Source: DASPPF01 sp032906705
GTDB taxonomy: Archaea > Thermoproteota > Nitrososphaeria > Nitrososphaerales > Gagatemarchaeaceae
Length of the DNA stretch: 64,000 nucleotides
Reading direction: 5' to 3'
NCBI GenBank assembly: GCA_032906705.1
Contig: JAJTZC010000001.1
Coordinates: 24,213-88,212 of the forward strand
Shown here in pieces: positions 25,642-34,532 of the stretch (position 1 is its first letter; each line of letters begins with the position of its first letter). The notes below the pieces were generated by a model. It saw nothing but the letters and a program-made list of their open reading frames with translations. It did not search any database and was not told the origin of the DNA. Both the position numbers and the translations under genes were made by a program.

Positions 25642-27612
25642 TTGGTGGAATTAGCCTCAGACAGGCTGCTCTGGACGCCGGACGAGGGGAGGGTCCGCAA
25701 GGCGAACATCACGACATACCTGGACTGGCTCGCAAAGCAAGGCATGAGATTTGAGGGTTACGGCGAGCTGTGGCAGTGGTCTGTGGACAGCGTCGAGGAA
25801 TTTTGGCAGTCAATCTGGGACTACTTCGACGTCATCCATGAAGGCAAGTACTCCAAGGTACTATCGTCTAGGCTAATGCCGGGAGCAAAGTGGTTCAAAG
25901 GAGCGCGCCTGAACTTTGCTGAGCAAGTCTTCAGGAATAGACAGGAGGGCCCGGCTCTGATATCGAGGGCCGAGGACGGGGAGCTGAGGACCATCGGCTG
26001 GGGAGAGCTCCGGAAGATGACCGCCTCCTTGTCGGCAAACCTGACTCGGATGGGAGTGAAGAAGGGCGACAGGGTCGCGGCCTACCTGGCGAACTCGGTC
26101 GAGGCGGTGGTCTCCCTCTTGGCGTGTGCAAGCGTCGGCGCTGTCTGGTCGAGCTGTTCGCCCGAATTCGGCGCCCCTAGCGTGGTCGACAGGCTGGGCC
26201 AAATCGGCCCAAGGGTCCTCATCGCTGCAGAGGGTTACAGGTATGGCGGTGAATGGCACGACAGGAATGGGGCGCTGGACTCAATATTGTCGGCCCTTCC
26301 AACGGTGAAGAAGGTCGTCGTCGTCAGGAAAAAGTCTGAACGGAAACGGAAGGGAGAGGTGGATTGGGCGGACGCAGTCTCGGGCAGGGCGAAGCTAGAG
26401 TTCGAGCGAGTGCCGTCGAGGCATCCACTCTGGATTCTGTACTCGTCTGGGACGACCGGGCTACCAAAGCCAATCGTCCAGGGGCACGCGGGAATCCTCC
26501 TCGAACACCTGAAAGAACTTTCTCTCCACAACGACTTGAAGGCAGGCGACCGTTTCTTCTGGTTCACTACTACGGGCTGGATGATGTGGAACTACCTGGT
26601 GGGGGGCCTTCTGCACCACTCGACAGCCGTGCTTTACGACGGAAGCCCAGGAATCCCAGACATGAACGCGCTCTGGGACCTGGTCGAAGAGACCGAGGTC
26701 TCATTCATGGGGGTGAGCGCCGCCTTCGTCAACGGATGCATGAAAGCAGGAATCAAGCCTGGCGCTAACCACGACCTGACGAACTTGACGGGCCTCGGCT
26801 CCACGGGCTCGCCCCTGTCGGGGGAGGCATTCGAATGGGTCTACGGGAATGTGAAGTCCGACCTCTGGCTCGCATCCATCAGCGGCGGCACTGACGTGTG
26901 TACGGCCTTCGTTGGCGGCCTCCCGACTCTCCCGGTCTACTCTGGCGAGATCCAATGCAGATGCCTGGGCGCGAAGGTCGAATCTTTTGACGAGGAAGGG
27001 AGGAGCGTCGTGGGAAAGGTTGGTGAGCTCGTCGTGACTGCGCCGATGCCGAGCATGCCGCTCTATTTCTGGGGAGACAAGGACGGGGCAAGGTACAGGG
27101 AGAGCTACTTCGGCATGTTCCCAGGCGTCTGGAGACATGGCGACTGGATAGAGGTAACTGCCCGAGGCTCCTGCGTGATATTCGGTCGGTCGGACGCAAC
27201 CATCAAGAGGATGGGAGTCAGGATCGGCACTTCGGAGATCTACAGGGCGATGGAGGGGATACCAGAGGTGGCAGACAGCCTGGCTCTCGACCTGGAAGGA
27301 CTTGGGGGAAGGTCCGTAATGCTTCTCTTTGTCGTACCAGAAAAAGGCGTGAGCCTGGACCAGGAACTCTCGGAGCGGATCAAAGACACACTGAGACGTG
27401 ACCTTTCACCGAGGCACGTCCCCGACCTCGTCGTGCAAGTAAGGAGCGTGCCACGGACCCTGAACGGGAAGAAGCTAGAAGTCCCGGTCCGCAGGATCTT
27501 CGCCGGTGGAAAGCCCGAAGAGGTGCTCAACAGGGACTCGCTCTCCGACCCCGCCTCTGTCGATGAATACGTCGTACTCGCGGAACGGTTCAGGAGAGAT
27601 GGGAAACTTTGA
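25642..27612 (+). CDS. aacS: acetoacetyl-CoA synthetase
   Basis: The 656-residue AMP-forming ligase converts acetoacetate, ATP and CoA to acetoacetyl-CoA. The ANL core is present: LWILYSSGTTGLPKPIVQGHAGILLE (P-loop A3), the family-specific FFWFTTTGWMMWNYLVGGLL, the A7/A8 region YFGMFPGVWRHGDWIEVTARGSCVIFGRSDATIKRMGVRIG with the hinge, and the C-terminal NGKKLEVPVRRI with the catalytic Lys. Length and N-terminal domain (EFWQSIWDYF) match AacS rather than acetyl-CoA synthetase. It starts with TTG, 13 bases after the thiolase B stop. Confidence 0.9.
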   Translation: MVELASDRLLWTPDEGRVRKANITTYLDWLAKQGMRFEGYGELWQWSVDSVEEFWQSIWDYFDVIHEGKYSKVLSSRLMPGAKWFKGARLNFAEQVFRNRQEGPALISRAEDGELRTIGWGELRKMTASLSANLTRMGVKKGDRVAAYLANSVEAVVSLLACASVGAVWSSCSPEFGAPSVVDRLGQIGPRVLIAAEGYRYGGEWHDRNGALDSILSALPTVKKVVVVRKKSERKRKGEVDWADAVSGRAKLEFERVPSRHPLWILYSSGTTGLPKPIVQGHAGILLEHLKELSLHNDLKAGDRFFWFTTTGWMMWNYLVGGLLHHSTAVLYDGSPGIPDMNALWDLVEETEVSFMGVSAAFVNGCMKAGIKPGANHDLTNLTGLGSTGSPLSGEAFEWVYGNVKSDLWLASISGGTDVCTAFVGGLPTLPVYSGEIQCRCLGAKVESFDEEGRSVVGKVGELVVTAPMPSMPLYFWGDKDGARYRESYFGMFPGVWRHGDWIEVTARGSCVIFGRSDATIKRMGVRIGTSEIYRAMEGIPEVADSLALDLEGLGGRSVMLLFVVPEKGVSLDQELSERIKDTLRRDLSPRHVPDLVVQVRSVPRTLNGKKLEVPVRRIFAGGKPEEVLNRDSLSDPASVDEYVVLAERFRRDGKL

Positions 27613-28150
27613 AATCCGCATGCGGGGCCGGAGTGAAGCGAGCTTGAGCTCGAAGATACCGCACTATCCCGGCACGGAGATTGGACCCTCGGACCTGGCG
27701 GCCCACAAGTATCTCATCACTGAATACGAGACGGTACTGAGGTACTCATGGACGTCCGGCGTGGCGATCGGGAGGTTCCTTCGGGGGCTCAAGGACGGTG
27801 AGCTGTGGGCCAGGAAGTGCAACGGGTGCGGGAGGACCTTAATCCCTCCTCGGATGTACTGCGAAGAGTGCTTCAGGCCGACAGACTCGTGGGTGAAGGT
27901 CAAGAGCACGGGCACTATCACGACCTTCTCGATCAGCTATGTGAACGTCGACGCGAGCAGGAGAAGCGAACCGATTCTCGTTTCGGTGATAGAGATAGAG
28001 GGGGCCTCCCCGAACATGGGGATACTCCACGTTCTGGGCGAGGTAGCACCCAAGGACATCTTCGTGGGCATGAAGGTCGAAGCTGTCTGGAAACCGGCGA
28101 CAGAGCGCGAAGGAGCGATAACCGATATCAGGTACTTCAGGCCGAGGTGA
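27599..28150 (+). CDS. DUF35 Zn-ribbon/OB-fold protein (copy 1)
   Basis: The protein of about 183 residues carries a rubredoxin-like zinc ribbon (CNGCGRTLIPPRMYCEEC) followed by an OB domain with GTITTFSISYVNVD and a C-terminal GAITDIRYFRPR. DUF35 proteins bind acyl-CoA and partner thiolase-fold enzymes, as in archaeal acetoacetyl-CoA thiolase/HMG-CoA synthase and in Ltp2-type aldolases. The ATG at 27599 overlaps aacS by 14 bases. An unusually long N-terminal tail of about 40 residues precedes the core. Confidence 0.85.
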   Translation: MGNFEIRMRGRSEASLSSKIPHYPGTEIGPSDLAAHKYLITEYETVLRYSWTSGVAIGRFLRGLKDGELWARKCNGCGRTLIPPRMYCEECFRPTDSWVKVKSTGTITTFSISYVNVDASRRSEPILVSVIEIEGASPNMGILHVLGEVAPKDIFVGMKVEAVWKPATEREGAITDIRYFRPR

Positions 28151-28154
28151 AGCT

Positions 28155-28616
28155 GTGCCCCTAAACGAAAGGATAACCAAAGTGGATGAATTCCGGGCCT
28201 GGACCGACAAGATTCCACTCCGTTACGAGTACACCGCGGGTGTAGCAGGGGAGAAGTTCCTCCGCGGGCTGCAAGAAGGGAAGATCCTTGCCGGGAAGTG
28301 CCCGAAGTGCGGGAAGAGCTTCCTGCCTCCCAAGATGTATTGTGTTGACTGTTTCGTTCCAATCAAGGAGTATAGGGAGGTCGGGCTCGAGGGGAGAGTG
28401 GGCGCCCTTACGGAGAGCCACGTAGACTTCAACGGAAACAAACTGGGCAGCCCAATCGCGATAGCCTTCGTCGCATTTGCTGGTGTGACCGGTGGGCTCA
28501 TACACAGGGTCGAGGGGGAAGGTCTGAGGATAGGCACCAAGGTGGCGGCGAGGTTCGTACCGCGGCCGGCCAGAAAAGGTTCCCTTCTGGATATCGAGAA
28601 GTTCGTCCAGGCCTAG
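28155..28616 (+). CDS. DUF35 Zn-ribbon/OB-fold protein (copy 2)
   Basis: The 153-residue second DUF35 protein has a zinc ribbon (CPKCGKSFLPPKMYCVDC) and an OB domain (GRVGALTESHVDFNGNKLGSPIAIAFVAF). It starts with GTG four bases after copy 1. The two copies share IPLRYEYTAGVAGEKFLRGLQEGK-type N-terminal helices (copy 1: TSGVAIGRFLRGLKDGE), so they are paralogues. One may pair with each thiolase-like subunit. The 3' end overlaps ilvE by four bases. Confidence 0.85.
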   Translation: MPLNERITKVDEFRAWTDKIPLRYEYTAGVAGEKFLRGLQEGKILAGKCPKCGKSFLPPKMYCVDCFVPIKEYREVGLEGRVGALTESHVDFNGNKLGSPIAIAFVAFAGVTGGLIHRVEGEGLRIGTKVAARFVPRPARKGSLLDIEKFVQA

Positions 28617-29530
28617 GGCTTCACGTAGGTCAACCAGTTCTGGTAGCGCTTGTTCTTGCCGTGGACTACTTCGGTGTAGAGCTTTTTCATCTTGTCGGCG
28701 ACGGGATACGCGCCGTTTCCTATCTTCCGCCCATCGACCTCCGCGATCTTGGCCACGCCGGCGGCCGTGCCGGTGAAGAACAGTTCGTCGGAGGTGTAAA
28801 GCTCTTCCCTGGTCGAATCGTTCCTGTAGAATGTGATGCCAAGGTCGCGGGCGAATTGGATGATTGTGTCCCTGGTAATCCCCCTGAGGATGCCTGAGCT
28901 GGCAGGCGGGGTGCTCAACACATTGTCCTTCACTCGGAATATGTTCTCCCCGGGCCCTTCGGCCACCATCCCCACGCTGTTGAGTATGATCGCTTCGTCG
29001 TAGCCGCCCGCCATAGCTTCCATCTTTGCAAGAGCGGAGTTCGCGTAGTTCGCTGAGCATTTCGCCTGCGGCGGAAGCGCGCGGGAGTCCATGCGTACCC
29101 AGCTTGACACACTGGCTCTCACTCCCTTCGAGGACGCCTCCTCGCCGAGATAGGCCCCCCACTCCCAAAGGGCTATTGCGACAGACACCTTGTTCTTGAG
29201 AGGGTTCAATCCCATGGCTCCGTATGAAGTGAATGCAAGCGGCCGGATGTATGCCTCTGCAAGCCCGTCCTTTCGAACGAGTTCAATGCATGCCTCCGCG
29301 ATTTCCTTCTGGGAGAAGCCGAGTTGCATGCGATAGATCTTTGCGCTGTTCAAGAAGCGTTCGAGGTGCGAGTCTAGCCTGAATATTGCTGGCCCCTTCT
29401 TTGTCGAAAAATACCGTATCCCCTCGAATATGGCCATTCCGTAGTGGAGACCGTGTGTCAGCACGTGTATCTTCGCGTCGTCCCAGTCGACGAACTTCCC
29501 GTCCATCCAAATCTTGCTGAGCGCCTTCAT
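28613..29530 (-). CDS. ilvE: branched-chain amino acid aminotransferase (class IV)
   Basis: The PLP fold-type IV transaminase of about 305 residues interconverts Leu/Ile/Val and their 2-oxo acids. IWMDGKFVDWDDAKIHVLTHGLHYGMAIFEGIRYF, the PLP-Lys region SANYANSALAKMEAMAGGYDEAIILN, GPGENIFRVKD and the RxDTI motif (RGITRDTIIQFA) are canonical. The ATG at 29530 is used; TTG 29539 is an alternative. A TATA-like CTAAATAG box lies near 29560-29568. The enzyme links this catabolic region to branched-chain amino acids. Confidence 0.93.
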   Translation of the reverse strand: MKALSKIWMDGKFVDWDDAKIHVLTHGLHYGMAIFEGIRYFSTKKGPAIFRLDSHLERFLNSAKIYRMQLGFSQKEIAEACIELVRKDGLAEAYIRPLAFTSYGAMGLNPLKNKVSVAIALWEWGAYLGEEASSKGVRASVSSWVRMDSRALPPQAKCSANYANSALAKMEAMAGGYDEAIILNSVGMVAEGPGENIFRVKDNVLSTPPASSGILRGITRDTIIQFARDLGITFYRNDSTREELYTSDELFFTGTAAGVAKIAEVDGRKIGNGAYPVADKMKKLYTEVVHGKNKRYQNWLTYVKP

Positions 29531-29627
29531 GCGCGTCAATTCGTGGCCCGAATTTCATGCTATTTAGACATAGAGTTTGGCTGCGATACGCGCCGTTTAT
29601 TATCGAGCTGTGCCTGACTCGGCGACT

Positions 29628-30806
29628 ATGACCCGCCCTGTGATTCTTTCGGCCTGCCGGACAGGAATTGGCAAGTTCGGGCGGAGCCTCGTCAATGTCG
29701 CGGCGCCAAGGCTGGGCGCTGTCACGATTCGGGAAGCAATGAGGCGGGCTCGCGTCAGACCCGCGGAAGTCGATGAGGTCGTCATGGGGAACGTCGTCTC
29801 CGCCGGCCTCGGACAGAACCCCGCCAGGCAGGCAGCAATCTACGCCGGCGTCCCGACGTCCGTGGGAGCGTTCACGGTGAACAAGGTCTGCGGGTCAGGA
29901 CTCAAGGCAGTCATGCTCGCCGCGCAGTCTGTGAAGGCAGGAGACAACGAAGTCGTTGTCGCGGGAGGAATGGAGAACATGAGCAACACGCCGTACCTTG
30001 TGAGGAACTTGAGGTGGGGGCTGAAGTACGGTCACGCAAAGCTCCTCGATTCTATGATTGTGGACGGCCTCTGGGACGCCTACAAGGACTACCATATGGG
30101 GGTGACCGGAGAGTTGATCGCAAAGAAATACCGGGTGACGCGGAAGGAGGCAGACGAGTTCGCCTACCAGAGCCATATGAGGGCTGCCAAGGCTTCCAAG
30201 AGCGGCAGGTTTGATGACGAAATCGTGAAGGTGGAGATTGAAAGGGAAGGCGGGGAGGTAGGTTCCTTCGGCGCGGACGAATGCGTAAGACCGGACACGA
30301 CGTTGGAGAAGCTCTCGAAGCTCAGACCAGTCTTCAAGGAAGGCGGAGTCCTGACGGCCGGGAACTCGTCCCAGCTCAGCGACGGCGCTTCCGCTCTGGT
30401 TGTTGCCACGGAGGAGGCCGCGGAGAGGCTGGGGGTCAAGCCGCTGGCAAGAATCAAGGCGTACGGGACCGGAGGACTGGCTCCGGAGCGGGTGATGGAG
30501 GCCCCGATCCCGACCACCAAGGCCCTGCTCAAGAGGGTCAAGATGGACGCGGGCGACATCGACCTTTTCGAGCACAACGAAGCGTACTCGACCGCATCAA
30601 TCGCGGTCCGAAGGGCGTTGGGAATCGATGATGACAGGTTCAACGTGAACGGCGGGGCCGTGGCTCTGGGTCACCCGATAGGCTGCAGCGGCTCCCGAGT
30701 CCTGACCACGCTGATCTACGAAATGCGCAGGAGCGGGAAGAGGACTGGCCTCGCAACCCTCTGCCTCGGCGGGGGCAACGCAGTGTCTATGATCGTTGAG
30801 AGGTAG
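29628..30806 (+). CDS. acetyl-CoA C-acetyltransferase (thiolase)
   Basis: This thiolase of about 392 residues, type II by sequence, has all catalytic residues: nucleophile Cys in NKVCGSGLKAVMLA (about residue 88), NEAYST, NGGAVALGHPIGCSGSRVLTTL with the active His, and CLGGGNA with the second Cys. It cleaves or forms acetoacetyl-CoA (or longer 3-oxoacyl-CoA). With AacS nearby it gives acetoacetate to two acetyl-CoA. The ATG at 29628 is chosen because GTTTATTATC at about 29594-29603 is correctly spaced. It contrasts with the two cysteine-less thiolases upstream. Confidence 0.93.
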   Translation: MTRPVILSACRTGIGKFGRSLVNVAAPRLGAVTIREAMRRARVRPAEVDEVVMGNVVSAGLGQNPARQAAIYAGVPTSVGAFTVNKVCGSGLKAVMLAAQSVKAGDNEVVVAGGMENMSNTPYLVRNLRWGLKYGHAKLLDSMIVDGLWDAYKDYHMGVTGELIAKKYRVTRKEADEFAYQSHMRAAKASKSGRFDDEIVKVEIEREGGEVGSFGADECVRPDTTLEKLSKLRPVFKEGGVLTAGNSSQLSDGASALVVATEEAAERLGVKPLARIKAYGTGGLAPERVMEAPIPTTKALLKRVKMDAGDIDLFEHNEAYSTASIAVRRALGIDDDRFNVNGGAVALGHPIGCSGSRVLTTLIYEMRRSGKRTGLATLCLGGGNAVSMIVER

Positions 30807-32478
30807 GCTCTCTGAGCTTTCGCCGGAGGACCTTACCTATGAGCGTCTTCGGCAGGTCTGGGACGAACTCGACCCTCTTTGGGACCTTGAACTTCGCCAG
30901 CTTGGGGGAGCAGAACTCGATGACCTCCTTCTCCGAGACCTTCGCGGTTGGGTCTTTCAACACCACGTATGCCCTCACGACCTCCCCGCTGAAGCTGTCC
31001 GGCATGCCGATGACCGCAGCCTCCTTGATTGCCGGATGCTCGAAGAGGACCTCTTCCACCTCCCTGGGATAGACCTTCATCCCCCCGACGTTAATCATGT
31101 CCTTCTTGCGGTCGACGATGAAGAAATATCCTTCCTCGTCCATCTTTCCGATGTCGCCGGTCAGAAGCCAGCCATTGTGCAGGGCCAACCGAGACTCGCC
31201 GTCCATCTTCCAATACCCTTTCATCACTTGGGGCCCCTTCACCGCCAGCTCGCCGATTTCGCCTGTCTTCAGGATCTTGTCCGGGTTGTCCAAGTCTACC
31301 ACGGTGACGTCGGTCTCCGGGAAGGGCAGTCCTATGGACCCGTCTTTGACCTTCCCGTCGCGGACTGGGTTGCAATGAGTGACCGGGCTCGCCTCCGAGA
31401 GCCCGTACCCCTCGACAAGGTTGCCGCCAGTCAGCTCGATGAACTTCTTCCTTACAGCAACCGGCAGTGCCGCTCCCCCAGAGATGCACGCCCTCACAGA
31501 ACGGAGGTTGAAGTGCTTGACCTTCGGATTGTTGATTATTGCCACGTACATCGCGGGGACCGCGCAGAAGCTTGTCACCCGCTGCTTCTCTATGGTCTTC
31601 ATGACTTCCTCGACGTGGAACTGCGGGAGCAGGACGATTCGGGCCCCCGCGCTGAGAGGCGCGTTCATTGTTGCAGTGATTCCATAGATGTGGTAGAGCG
31701 GCAGGACTGCCAGAGCGACGTCGGACTCCGTGACAGGGAGCGCCATCGCAGTGTAGATGGCGTTCGAGTAGAGATTGTAATGGGTGAGCATCGCCCCCTT
31801 CGATACGCCGGTCGTCCCGCCGGTGTACTGGAGGAGGGCCAGGTCGTTCAGCGGGTCGACTTCGGGCCTCGCCTCCAGCGGCCCATGTGTCCTAATCAAT
31901 GAAACAAAGTCCTCGGTGTTGGGTCTTGCAACGTTGCGCACCCTGGCCAGCCTGGCCAGCCTCTTCTTCAAGGGAGGAAGGTAGTCTGTGACGCTCGTCG
32001 AGATCACGTGCGGGAGGTCGAGTCTTCCTCTGCAGCTTGCAAGGCTCAGGAAGAGGTCGTTCCCCTTCACGACATCTCTTGCCGCTATCACAATCGAGCT
32101 CCCAGAGTCCCTTAGCTGGTGCTCGAGTTCCCTCTCCTTATACAGCGGGCTGCACGTGACCACCACCCCGCCGGCCATGAGTATCCCGAAGTACGCGATG
32201 ACGAACTGGGGGATATTGGGTAGGAAGATCGCGACCCTGTCGCCCCTCTTCAGCCCGAGCGAAACTAGGGCGGAAGCGAACCTGGACGCCAGATCGTCAA
32301 CCCTGCCGTAGGTTATTTCCCTTCCCTGGTAGTGGAGGCAGACGGCGTCAGGGTGCTTCGCCGCTGAATCCGTAAGGAGGGCGTAGAGCGGTTTCCTCTC
32401 GATGATTGTATCCGGGTTGAACTGCTTGGGCCAGGACTTCAGCCAAGGACGTTCTACTTGCAAAGCCCGACGTTCCAT
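30787..32478 (-). CDS. long-chain fatty-acid-CoA ligase (AMP-forming)
   Basis: The ligase of about 563 residues is of FadD type: LQYTGGTTGVSKGAMLTH (P-loop), EGYGLSEASPVTH, GWLLTGDIGKMDEEGYFFIVDRKKDMINVGGMKVYPREVEE and the C-terminal Lys in PKTLIGKVLRRKLRE. It activates a fatty acid for the acyl-CoA dehydrogenase route. The ATG at 32478 (MERRALQVERPW) is used, since an open extension further upstream has no family counterpart and overlaps the divergent DUF373 gene. Its end overlaps the thiolase by 20 bases. Confidence 0.9.
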   Translation of the reverse strand: MERRALQVERPWLKSWPKQFNPDTIIERKPLYALLTDSAAKHPDAVCLHYQGREITYGRVDDLASRFASALVSLGLKRGDRVAIFLPNIPQFVIAYFGILMAGGVVVTCSPLYKERELEHQLRDSGSSIVIAARDVVKGNDLFLSLASCRGRLDLPHVISTSVTDYLPPLKKRLARLARVRNVARPNTEDFVSLIRTHGPLEARPEVDPLNDLALLQYTGGTTGVSKGAMLTHYNLYSNAIYTAMALPVTESDVALAVLPLYHIYGITATMNAPLSAGARIVLLPQFHVEEVMKTIEKQRVTSFCAVPAMYVAIINNPKVKHFNLRSVRACISGGAALPVAVRKKFIELTGGNLVEGYGLSEASPVTHCNPVRDGKVKDGSIGLPFPETDVTVVDLDNPDKILKTGEIGELAVKGPQVMKGYWKMDGESRLALHNGWLLTGDIGKMDEEGYFFIVDRKKDMINVGGMKVYPREVEEVLFEHPAIKEAAVIGMPDSFSGEVVRAYVVLKDPTAKVSEKEVIEFCSPKLAKFKVPKRVEFVPDLPKTLIGKVLRRKLREPTSQRS

Positions 32479-32570
32479 CGCAGGCGCGTCATCCCTTAAG
32501 CGTATCTGCCCGGCCCTTGAAAGTGTGAGAATCGGCTCTAACCTTAAGTATCGTCGGCTGAAGTTCGGGC

Positions 32571-33704
32571 TTGTCGAATTTGGCCGCCCAGCCTGAAAGG
32601 TACATCGTGCTTTGCGTGGACAGGGACGACGACCTCGGAGTGAAGGCAAAGGTCCCGAGTCCCGTGGTCGGAAGGGACGCGGTCGTTGCGGCAGCGACCA
32701 AGCTCGCCCTCGCCGACCCGGAGGAGGCTGACGCAAACGCGGTTTTTGCCTCCGTGAAGAAGTATGACGAACTCGTCGCAGAGGGAATCGCGTGCGATGT
32801 CGCAGTGGTCTGCGGGAACAAGGAGAGGGGCTTCGCTGCAGACAGGAAGGTGAGGAAGGAAGTTGAGGGGCTGCTGAAGGAACTGGAGTTTGTCGGGATA
32901 GTCTTCGTGTCGGACGGGGGCGACGATGAACAGGTCATGCCCATACTACAGAACATCAAACCGATAGTCTCGGTGGAAAGGGTCGCTGTCAAGTACAGCC
33001 AGACTGTTGAAGAAACCTACCTGGTGCTGGGCAGGTACCTTAGGATGCTCGTCTTCGACCCCAGGTATTCCCGGTGGTCGCTCGGCGTGCCAGGGATCAT
33101 CCTGCTCCTTGCGGGGATCCTCGTCGTTACAAACAACCTGCTGGCGGCCCAGCTCGCGACTCTGCTGATAATCGGAGGTGCTGCCTTCGTTCGCGGGTTC
33201 AGCCTTGACAGGACCATCGCCGGGCTTCTGAGCAGGAGCCCCTACGGCTACATCAGGCTCTTCTCCGCGGTCACTGGGCTGCTCGTGATCCTCGTGGCCC
33301 TCACGTCGGGCTTTGACTTCATGGAGGCGCAGGCAGGCAACCTTGTCGCCCAGGTCTCGGCCCAGCCTTCGCTCTTCCTCACCTACGGTTCAGCGCTGAC
33401 GGGCTACTTCATCAGCGGCTCTCTTCTGCTCGTATGGGCTGGCGTCGCCATCGGCGCGGTGGGGTCCCTCCTTTCGCATGTAGCCAGGGACAGCGCGCGT
33501 TGGAGGCGAGATGCCTTCGTCCTGGTGATGCTGGCGCTGCTTTACTTCCCGGTTGACACCTTCTCGGCGTTCCTGATAAGAGGTCAGAGCGAGTCCACTT
33601 TCCTGCTCGTCTCATACGTCCTTCTCGGGCTCGCTATGATATTCGGACTCACAGTCGCAGTCTACCCGCGAGTCAGGATAAGACCGGCGGCTGAACGGGA
33701 GTAG
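32571..33704 (+). CDS. DUF373 family archaeal membrane protein
   Basis: The 377-residue protein starts with the DUF373 cytoplasmic domain (YIVLCVDRDDDLGVKAKVPSPVVGR; VCGNKERG; FVSDGGDDEQVMPILQ) followed by about six membrane helices from residue 165. The family is archaeal and of unknown function; the first domain has a Rossmann-like look. The TTG start is preceded by CCTTAAGTATC at about 32541-32551, so the transcript is leaderless. uppS follows after five bases, which suggests a link to lipid-carrier or envelope processes (inference). Confidence 0.85.
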   Translation: MSNLAAQPERYIVLCVDRDDDLGVKAKVPSPVVGRDAVVAAATKLALADPEEADANAVFASVKKYDELVAEGIACDVAVVCGNKERGFAADRKVRKEVEGLLKELEFVGIVFVSDGGDDEQVMPILQNIKPIVSVERVAVKYSQTVEETYLVLGRYLRMLVFDPRYSRWSLGVPGIILLLAGILVVTNNLLAAQLATLLIIGGAAFVRGFSLDRTIAGLLSRSPYGYIRLFSAVTGLLVILVALTSGFDFMEAQAGNLVAQVSAQPSLFLTYGSALTGYFISGSLLLVWAGVAIGAVGSLLSHVARDSARWRRDAFVLVMLALLYFPVDTFSAFLIRGQSESTFLLVSYVLLGLAMIFGLTVAVYPRVRIRPAAERE

Positions 33705-33709
33705 CCGCA

Positions 33710-34492
33710 ATGCTGGAGTCGGTGCTGCGCCTCTTCGGCGCATACAAGGTCTACGAGGGCAGGTTGAAGTCCCAGATCGGGAGGGGAGACGTACCGAGCC
33801 ACGTAGGAATCATCCTGGACGGAAACCGGCGGTGGGCTGCGAGTCAAGGGATTGCACTCGGGCTCGGCCACGAGAAGGGGGCCGAAAGGGCAGAGGAGCT
33901 GCTCGACTGGTGCCACGAGCTGAAGATCAAGACAGTCACGCTCTATGTGCTCTCGACCGAGAACCTCGACAGGCCGCCCGAAGAGCTCGTAGACCTCCTG
34001 TCGCTCATAGAGGCGAGGCTCGACAAGCTGCTCAGAGACGAGCGGATCTACAGGTACAATGTCAAGGTGAAGGCGATAGGTCAGCTCGACCTCCTGCCTG
34101 GATCGATCAGGCGCCTTCTGGATGAGATAGAGAAACGGACAGCTCAGTTCGACGAACACTACCTCAACATAGCCGTCGCGTACGGCGGAAGGGCGGAGAT
34201 ACGTGACATGGTCAAAGCGGTTGCCCAAGACGTGAAGGCCGGAATCCTCTCCCCCGACCAGATTACGGAAGAGACGATTGAAAGGAAGCTGTACACCTCG
34301 TACCTGCCCAAGCAGGAACCTGACCTGATCATTAGGACCTCCGGAGAAGAGCGGATGAGCGGGTTCATGCTCTGGCAGGGGGCCTACTCCGAGCTAGTCT
34401 TCGTTGACGTCTTCTGGCCCGACTTCCGCTTCATAGACTTGATGAGGGCCATTAGGACGTACCAGAGAAGGCACCGAAGACACGGCAGGTAG
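33710..34492 (+). CDS. uppS: cis-prenyltransferase (undecaprenyl/decaprenyl-diphosphate synthase family)
   Basis: The 260-residue enzyme is of UppS type: HVGIILDGNRRWAASQG (catalytic Asp), GHEKGAERAEELLDWC, TLYVLSTENLDRP and the C-terminal PDLIIRTSGEERMSGFMLWQGAYSELVFVDVFWPDF. It makes the long polyprenyl diphosphate that in archaea becomes the dolichol-like carrier for N-glycosylation. It follows the DUF373 gene in the same unit. Confidence 0.93.
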   Translation: MLESVLRLFGAYKVYEGRLKSQIGRGDVPSHVGIILDGNRRWAASQGIALGLGHEKGAERAEELLDWCHELKIKTVTLYVLSTENLDRPPEELVDLLSLIEARLDKLLRDERIYRYNVKVKAIGQLDLLPGSIRRLLDEIEKRTAQFDEHYLNIAVAYGGRAEIRDMVKAVAQDVKAGILSPDQITEETIERKLYTSYLPKQEPDLIIRTSGEERMSGFMLWQGAYSELVFVDVFWPDFRFIDLMRAIRTYQRRHRRHGR

Positions 34493-34532
34493 CAAGAACT
34501 GTTAAATCGAGTCGGGCTGGGGGATTCACGCT

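Noticed and set aside
30796..31902. Long open frame (368 codons) on the plus strand
   Set aside because: It is antisense to the acyl-CoA ligase, whose motifs are complete; such shadows are common in this GC-rich DNA.
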